Part shown: in pieces, positions 54,089 through 57,942 of the stretch
Layout of the letters: the number at the start of each line of letters is the position of its first letter
Position numbering within the stretch: position 1 is the stretch's first letter
From: Solirubrobacter taibaiensis
Lineage (GTDB): Bacteria > Actinomycetota > Thermoleophilia > Solirubrobacterales > Solirubrobacteraceae
Direction: 5' to 3'
DNA length: 57,942 bases
NCBI GenBank assembly: GCA_027587225.1
Contig: JAPDDQ010000047.1
Span: forward strand, 1 to 57,942
Translations under genes and position numbers: made by a program
The notes under the pieces: generated by a model
The model's database searches: none
What the model saw: the letters and a program-made list of their open reading frames with translations, nothing else
What the model was told of the DNA's origin: nothing

Positions 54089-54927
54089 GCCTGCACGAAG
54101 TCCAGCAGGGCCTTGTTCACGTCGTCCGCGTGCGTCCACAGCAGGCCGTGCGGCGCGCCCTCGACCTCGACGTACGTCGCGTCGGGCACCAGCTTGGAGA
54201 AGCGACGCGCGGTCGCGTCGATCGGCAGGATGCGGTCGCCGGTGCCGTGCAGGATCAGGGTGGGCTTGCCGGCGGCCTTGACGGCGTCGACGTCGCCGCG
54301 GAAGTCCTCGAGCCACGCGGGCACGACCGCGTACGCCGCGACCGGCGCGCTGCGGGTCGCCGTGTTCCAGCTGGCGCGCACGACCTCCTCGGAGATGCGG
54401 CTCCCGAGGGTCTCGTCGAGGTTGTAGAAGTCGTTGTAGAACTGCGTGAACCACGCGTAGCGGTCGGTCTTCGCCGCGTCGGCGATGCCGTCGAAGACCT
54501 CCTGCGGCACGCCCTCCGCGTTGTCCTCGGTCTGCAGCAGGAACGGCTCCAGCGAAGCCAGGAAGGCGAGCTTCGCCACCCGGTCGCCGCCGTACTTGGC
54601 GACGTACCGGGCCAGCTCGCCGGTGCCCATCGAGAAGCCGACCAGGATCACGTCGCTCAGGTCCAGCTCGATCAACAGCGCGTTCAGGTCGGCCGCGAAG
54701 GTGTCGTAGTCGTACCCGCCGGCCGTCTTGGACGACCCGCCGAACCCGCGCCGGTCGTAGGTGATGACGCGATAGCCCGCGTCGAGCAGCACCACCCGCT
54801 GCTTCTCCCAGCTGTCGCCATCGAGTGGATAGCCGTGAATCAGGACGATCGCCTGACCTTCGCCCTGGTCCTCGTAGTTGAGGGTGACGTCGGTCGAATT
54901 CTGCGTGCCAACCTTGATGGAGCCCAT
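54085..54927 (-). CDS. Alpha/beta hydrolase (chloroperoxidase/haloperoxidase-like)
   Basis: 280 aa. Nucleophile Ser in VGFSMGTGELARYV, Asp in GTGDRILPID, His in GAPHGLLWTH; oxyanion region IVLIHGYPLDGDSW. This is the non-heme peroxidase-like subfamily of alpha/beta hydrolases, whose true substrate is often an ester or acyl compound. The ATG at 54927 is ten bases from the end of the sigma-partner gene. It has no signal peptide, so it acts in the cytoplasm. Confidence 0.9.
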   Translation of the reverse strand: MGSIKVGTQNSTDVTLNYEDQGEGQAIVLIHGYPLDGDSWEKQRVVLLDAGYRVITYDRRGFGGSSKTAGGYDYDTFAADLNALLIELDLSDVILVGFSMGTGELARYVAKYGGDRVAKLAFLASLEPFLLQTEDNAEGVPQEVFDGIADAAKTDRYAWFTQFYNDFYNLDETLGSRISEEVVRASWNTATRSAPVAAYAVVPAWLEDFRGDVDAVKAAGKPTLILHGTGDRILPIDATARRFSKLVPDATYVEVEGAPHGLLWTHADDVNKALLDFVQA

Positions 54928-54937
54928 TGCCCGAACG

Positions 54938-55693
54938 CTACTGAAGCGTCAGCAGCCGCCGGTTCTCCGGGGTGTCCGGGAGCGTCTTGAACTCGACGAT
55001 CTTCTCGGTGTAGGTCTGGTCGAACGGCTTGCCCTCGAAGTCCTTGCCGAACGAGTGGTCGGTGAACCGCAACGGCTCGTAGGTCTCCTTGTCGATCCAC
55101 ATCGTCATCTCGATCGTGGGCCAGTGCGGCGGGCCGGACTTCTCGCGCCACGTGAGGACGTAGGCGTCGTCGGTCTCTTCCAGGTCGACGTCGGTGCCGG
55201 TCTGGGCCTCGCGCAGCAGGCCGCCGGCGCGGAAGACCTCGTTCGGCACCATCCGCATGTCCCGCTCGATGCGGAGCTCGCCGTCCGGGGAGCGGCGCGT
55301 GATCCCCTTGCCCACGCGGAAGACCTCCTCGTTGCCGCCGACCTCGCGCCAGCGCATCGCGGAGTCGCCCTGCACCCACACCTCGCGGGACTGCGTGCCG
55401 GCGGGCGCGCCGCCGGTGGGTCCCCACTGCACGTCGGAGCGGGCGTAGAGGATCCCGTCGTCGTCGACGGCGATCGCCTGTGTAGCGCGCTTGAGCACCT
55501 CGCTGGCCTGCGGGGTGGCGTTGGGGAACACGACGAGGGCGGCGATGATCGCGCTCAGGGCGGGGATCGTCAGCCACCGGCGGAGGTGGCGCTTGCGCGG
55601 GGCGAGTTCGAGCGCGTCGAAGTTGGCGCGGCCGGCGAACTCGGTCTCGGAGGCGGGGTTCGCGGCACGAACGCGGTCGAGCATGGGGTCCAT
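54938..55693 (-). CDS. Membrane-anchored partner protein of an ECF sigma factor (CU044_5270-like)
   Basis: 251 aa. A cytoplasmic N-terminus (about 1-48, DPMLDRVRAANPASETEFAGRANF), one membrane helix (about 49-65, LTIPALSAIIAALVVF) and an outer domain of about 185 residues with RATQAIAVDDDGILYARSDVQWG, EVWVQGDSAMRWREVGG and YEPLRFTDHSFG. The layout matches proteins that follow ECF sigma genes in actinobacteria and may act as an anti-sigma factor or sensor. ATG at 55693 is one base from the sigma stop. No zinc-type anti-sigma HxxxCxxC motif. Confidence 0.75.
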   Translation of the reverse strand: MDPMLDRVRAANPASETEFAGRANFDALELAPRKRHLRRWLTIPALSAIIAALVVFPNATPQASEVLKRATQAIAVDDDGILYARSDVQWGPTGGAPAGTQSREVWVQGDSAMRWREVGGNEEVFRVGKGITRRSPDGELRIERDMRMVPNEVFRAGGLLREAQTGTDVDLEETDDAYVLTWREKSGPPHWPTIEMTMWIDKETYEPLRFTDHSFGKDFEGKPFDQTYTEKIVEFKTLPDTPENRRLLTLQ

Positions 55694-55694
55694 G

Positions 55695-56192
55695 TCAGAT
55701 CCTCTCCGGAACGATGAAAGTGGCGGCGGGCGGTGGATCGAGCTGCAGCGCGAGCTTCTTGCGGGCGCGCGAGAGGCGCACCGCGAAGGTCGCTTCACTG
55801 CAGTCGGCGGCGCGGGCCGCGTCCGCGGGGGAGAGGCCTTCCCAGGCGACGAGGCAGATCGCCTCGCGGTCGCGCTCGCTCAGCGTGGCGAACGCTTCGG
55901 CCAGGCCGCGGTCGCCGCCGAAGCGCTCCGCGGGGTCGCCGTTGCTCGGATCAGGCGCGAGCGCGCCCTTGCGGGCCGCCTTGCGGCGATGGTTGGCGAG
56001 CACCTTGCCGGCCACGGCGTACAGCCACGGCAGTGGGTGCTCGACCCGCCGCGGGAGCTTGCGCCACGCGACGGTGAAGGTCTCAGCCGCGAGATCCTCG
56101 ACCTCATCCCGGGGCGCTCGGCGCGCGAAGTACGCGCAGACGGCGGCGTGATGGGTCTCGTAGATCGCGCGGAACGCTTGCGGATCGCTCAC
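55695..56192 (-). CDS. ECF-family RNA polymerase sigma factor
   Basis: 165 aa. Sigma region 2 (AFRAIYETHHAAVCAYFARR; EVEDLAAETFTVAWRKL; PLPWLYAVAGKVLANHRR) and region 4 (LAEAFATLSERDREAICLVAWEGLSPADAARAADCSEATFAVRLSRARKKL). It would direct polymerase to an extracytoplasmic-response regulon. Start GTG at 56192 overlaps the ureD stop (GTGA), so ureD, sigma and the membrane partner are probably one transcript. The longer frame upstream (56219) is not needed for the domain. Confidence 0.92.
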   Translation of the reverse strand: MSDPQAFRAIYETHHAAVCAYFARRAPRDEVEDLAAETFTVAWRKLPRRVEHPLPWLYAVAGKVLANHRRKAARKGALAPDPSNGDPAERFGGDRGLAEAFATLSERDREAICLVAWEGLSPADAARAADCSEATFAVRLSRARKKLALQLDPPPAATFIVPERI

Positions 56193-56839
56193 ACCCCCTC
56201 TCTGTCGCGGAGTCGCCACGCCTTACATGCTGCCTCCACGTCGGCGGCGCTGCGTGCCGACACCCGCTCCAAATGGCCAGGCCCGTGCAGATTGCCGCCC
56301 GGGACGCCGAGCTTCGCGTAGGTCCCGATCGCGCGGTGCCCGGGCGCGAGCGCGACGTAGACGTCTTCAGCCCACGTGTCCGGGTCCACGCGCAGCGCGT
56401 CGTGCAGGATGCCGTCGCAGCGCAGCACCGACTCCAGCCGCCCGGGTCCTTCGCCGGCGCGGCCGAGGATCACGACGTCGCGGACGATCGCGACGGCCCC
56501 GGGGGCGAGCCGGATCGTCGTGGTGCGGATCACGTCCGCGCCCGCGGCGACCACCAGCGGCGCGTCCTCGAGGATCAGCCGTGCACCGGCCTCGACCGTG
56601 ACGTCGAGTTCCAGCAGGGTCTGCTCCGGCCCGGGCAGCGCGATGTTGGCCGCGATCGGCTCGACCGTCAGCTCCCCGCTCTCGACCACGATCTCGACGC
56701 GGTCATGGTCGCCCGCGAGCGGCCCGGCCTGCGACCGCAGGAGCGTGATCCGCCCCGGCGCGAGCACACGCGGCGCGATCCGCTCACCGCGCCGCAGCGT
56801 CGTGAACCCGGTCTCCCCCGCCACGACACGTGCCGCCAA
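56189..56839 (-). CDS. ureD: Urease accessory protein UreD
   Basis: 216 aa. LRRGERIAPRVLAPGRITLL, LDVTVEAGARLILEDAPLVVAAGADV, RLAPGAVAIVRDVVILGRAGEGPGRLES and LRCDGILHDALRVDP follow the UreD pattern. UreD joins UreF and UreG on apo-urease to insert nickel. A little shorter than the usual 250-280 aa. Start may be TTG 56839, which lies inside the 56838-56866 hairpin, or GTG 56824, just outside it. No ureA, ureB, ureC or ureE in the window. Confidence 0.85.
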   Translation of the reverse strand: MAARVVAGETGFTTLRRGERIAPRVLAPGRITLLRSQAGPLAGDHDRVEIVVESGELTVEPIAANIALPGPEQTLLELDVTVEAGARLILEDAPLVVAAGADVIRTTTIRLAPGAVAIVRDVVILGRAGEGPGRLESVLRCDGILHDALRVDPDTWAEDVYVALAPGHRAIGTYAKLGVPGGNLHGPGHLERVSARSAADVEAACKAWRLRDREGV

Positions 56840-56866
56840 CCTAAAGGGGCCAGGCCCCTTTAGGTT
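56838..56866. repeat. Near-perfect 29-base palindrome between ureG and ureD
   Basis: AACCTAAAGGGGCC, one base, then GGCCCCTTTAGGTT: 14-base arms perfectly complementary around a single base. As RNA it would form a 12-bp stem with a short loop. It lies in the 40-base gap between ureG and ureD, so it could be an attenuator, an mRNA processing or stability site, or a copy of a dispersed palindromic repeat. No second copy seen in this window. Confidence 0.7.
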
Positions 56867-56879
56867 CGTGGGGTCGGTC

Positions 56880-57554
56880 TCAGTGGACGTGATCGTGGTG
56901 GTGATCGGGCACTCCCTCCATCGAGGAGTGGAGGTGGCCGTGCGCGCGGAAAGCGGCGAGTTGCGACCGGACCCAGTCGGCGACCTGCTCCGGGCCGTCG
57001 GTGCGCAGCGAGGTCGCGGCCACCGGCAGCGCGCCGCGCCGCTCGGACGCTTCGCGGACCATCTTCACGTAGTCGGACCCGACGTACGGCGCGAGGTCGG
57101 TCTTGTTGATCACCAGCAGGTCGGCGCGCGCGATCCCCGGGCCGCCCTTGCGCGGGATGTCGTCGCCGCCGGCGACGTCGATGACGAAGATCTGCACGTC
57201 CGCCAGGGCGGGAGAGAAGATCGCGGTCAGGTTGTCGCCGCCGCTCTCCACGAACACGAGGTCGAGCGGGCCCGTGGCCTCCTCGAGCTCCTCCACGGCT
57301 TCCAGGTTCGCGCTGATGTCGTCACGGATCGCCGTGTGCGGGCAGCCGCCGGTCTGCACCGCGGTGATCCGCTCCTCCGGCAGCACGCCCGTCGCGCGCA
57401 GGAACTCCGCGTCCTCGGTCGTGTAGATGTCGTTGGTCACGACGCCGAGCTTGATCTCGTCGGCGAGTGCGCCGCACAGCGCGGCGATCAGGCTGCTCTT
57501 CCCGGACCCGACGGGTCCGCCGACCCCGATCCGCAGGGCACGTTCAACTGGCAA
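56880..57554 (-). CDS. ureG: Urease accessory GTPase UreG
   Basis: 224 aa SIMIBI-class GTPase that delivers nickel to urease. P-loop GGPVGSGKSS (residues 12-21), the nickel-binding CPH motif in VQTGGCPHTAIRDD, and the switch/G4 region with VFVESGGDNLTA and VINKTDLAPYVG. A short His-rich tail (HSSMEGVPDHHHDHVH) may bind metal, which is more usual at the N-terminus in bacterial UreG proteins. TTG start at 57554 lies inside the ureF gene (11-base overlap). Confidence 0.96.
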   Translation of the reverse strand: MPVERALRIGVGGPVGSGKSSLIAALCGALADEIKLGVVTNDIYTTEDAEFLRATGVLPEERITAVQTGGCPHTAIRDDISANLEAVEELEEATGPLDLVFVESGGDNLTAIFSPALADVQIFVIDVAGGDDIPRKGGPGIARADLLVINKTDLAPYVGSDYVKMVREASERRGALPVAATSLRTDGPEQVADWVRSQLAAFRAHGHLHSSMEGVPDHHHDHVH

Positions 57555-57942
57555 AGAGGCGCTCCCTCTGCTCGAGGTGGATGGAGGCGTTGAGCTCGAT
57601 CGCGACCGCGGCGGGCGCGGGCAGCGGGCCGTCGTCCGCGGCGATCCGGGTCGCGGCGCGCGCCATGTCCGGCGCGAGGTCCGCGAGCCAGCGCGCCGTG
57701 ACGGCCGGGTCGAGCGGCAAGAGTTTCAGTGCGGCGCTCGCGACCGTGGCCGCGTCGTCGTAGAGCGCGAGCAGCGCCGTGTCCGGCGCCGAGACGCCGA
57801 GGTCGGCGGCCACCACGCCCAGCGCGATCGGGCGCGGCGTGAGTCGCGACGCGGCCCGGTAGGCGGCGAGCCGCGCGGCGGCGGGGAACGCGACGGTCGC
57901 GGCGCGCAGCAGCTGCGACCCGAGCCGTCGCCCGGCGTCGCG
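57544..57942 (-). CDS. ureF: Urease accessory protein UreF, C-terminal part
   Basis: 132 residues up to the window edge; the gene runs off the right side. Read from the edge: RDAGRRLGSQLLRAATVAFP, then TPRPIALGVVAADLGV, YDDAATVASAALKLLPLDP and the C-terminus ELNASIHLEQRERLFAS. The ending ERLFAS and the helical body are typical of UreF, a chaperone that forms the UreD-UreF-UreG complex on urease. It is the first of the accessory genes read leftwards in this window. Confidence 0.85.
   Translation of the reverse strand, partial: RDAGRRLGSQLLRAATVAFPAAARLAAYRAASRLTPRPIALGVVAADLGVSAPDTALLALYDDAATVASAALKLLPLDPAVTARWLADLAPDMARAATRIAADDGPLPAPAAVAIELNASIHLEQRERLFAS

Overview
The window looks like chromosome of a very GC-rich actinobacterium, most like the Thermoleophilia (Solirubrobacter/Conexibacter-type soil bacteria). 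This rests on the base composition, an IleRS of the type also seen in mycobacteria, large SARP and LAL regulators, Sec-exported RTX and CARDB proteins, and a DUF4242 protein. This is inference; no rRNA gene is present to place it. Genes are packed with no gap over 300 bases, and neighbours on the same strand often overlap by 1-4 bases (ATGA, GTGA, TGATG). I found no tRNA, rRNA, CRISPR array, insertion sequence or phage gene.

Layout. 1-2073: end of a xanthine/CO dehydrogenase-type operon (FAD subunit, 2Fe-2S subunit) coupled to a MATE exporter. 2091-8149: small membrane protein, PPK2 polyphosphate kinase, ileS and two tandem secreted paralogues. 8202-13721: SARP-type regulator, membrane protein and a NarL-type two-component system. 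13822-20054: small unknowns, DUF4242 protein, and a large LuxR (LAL) regulator divergent from a flavin oxidoreductase with palindromes between them. 20101-31590: housekeeping and envelope genes (trxA, SpoIIM-like, polyprenol-phosphate mannose synthase, polX, glycosyltransferases, an ACT-RidA fusion, otsB, mscL, ppa, 2-hydroxyacid dehydrogenase, ABC-F). 31688-42837: exported and membrane proteins (CARDB, RTX/beta-propeller, NHL, small peptides), a GT-C enzyme and a siderophore-interacting flavoprotein.

42890-48407 is the most interesting part: one fully overlapping operon, read leftwards, of DUF1116 (AllG-like) protein, GntR regulator, amidase, biuret-hydrolase-like cysteine hydrolase and NCS2 nucleobase permease. 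It runs divergently from gltBD (glutamate synthase). The window ends with a hydrolase and a leftward ureF-ureG-ureD-ECF sigma-membrane protein operon; the urease structural genes must lie beyond the right edge or elsewhere.

Taken together, the xanthine dehydrogenase end, the DUF1116/amidase/biuret-hydrolase-like operon, glutamate synthase and the urease accessory genes suggest a nitrogen-salvage neighbourhood: uptake of an N-heterocycle or ureide, stepwise removal of carbamoyl/amide nitrogen, urea hydrolysis and ammonia assimilation. The link is inference from gene content. At sequence level, many genes have a TAGNNT-like hexamer only 6-12 bases before the start codon, which points to frequent leaderless transcription, and three divergent gene pairs share 18-27 bp gaps with -10-like elements overlapping on opposite strands.
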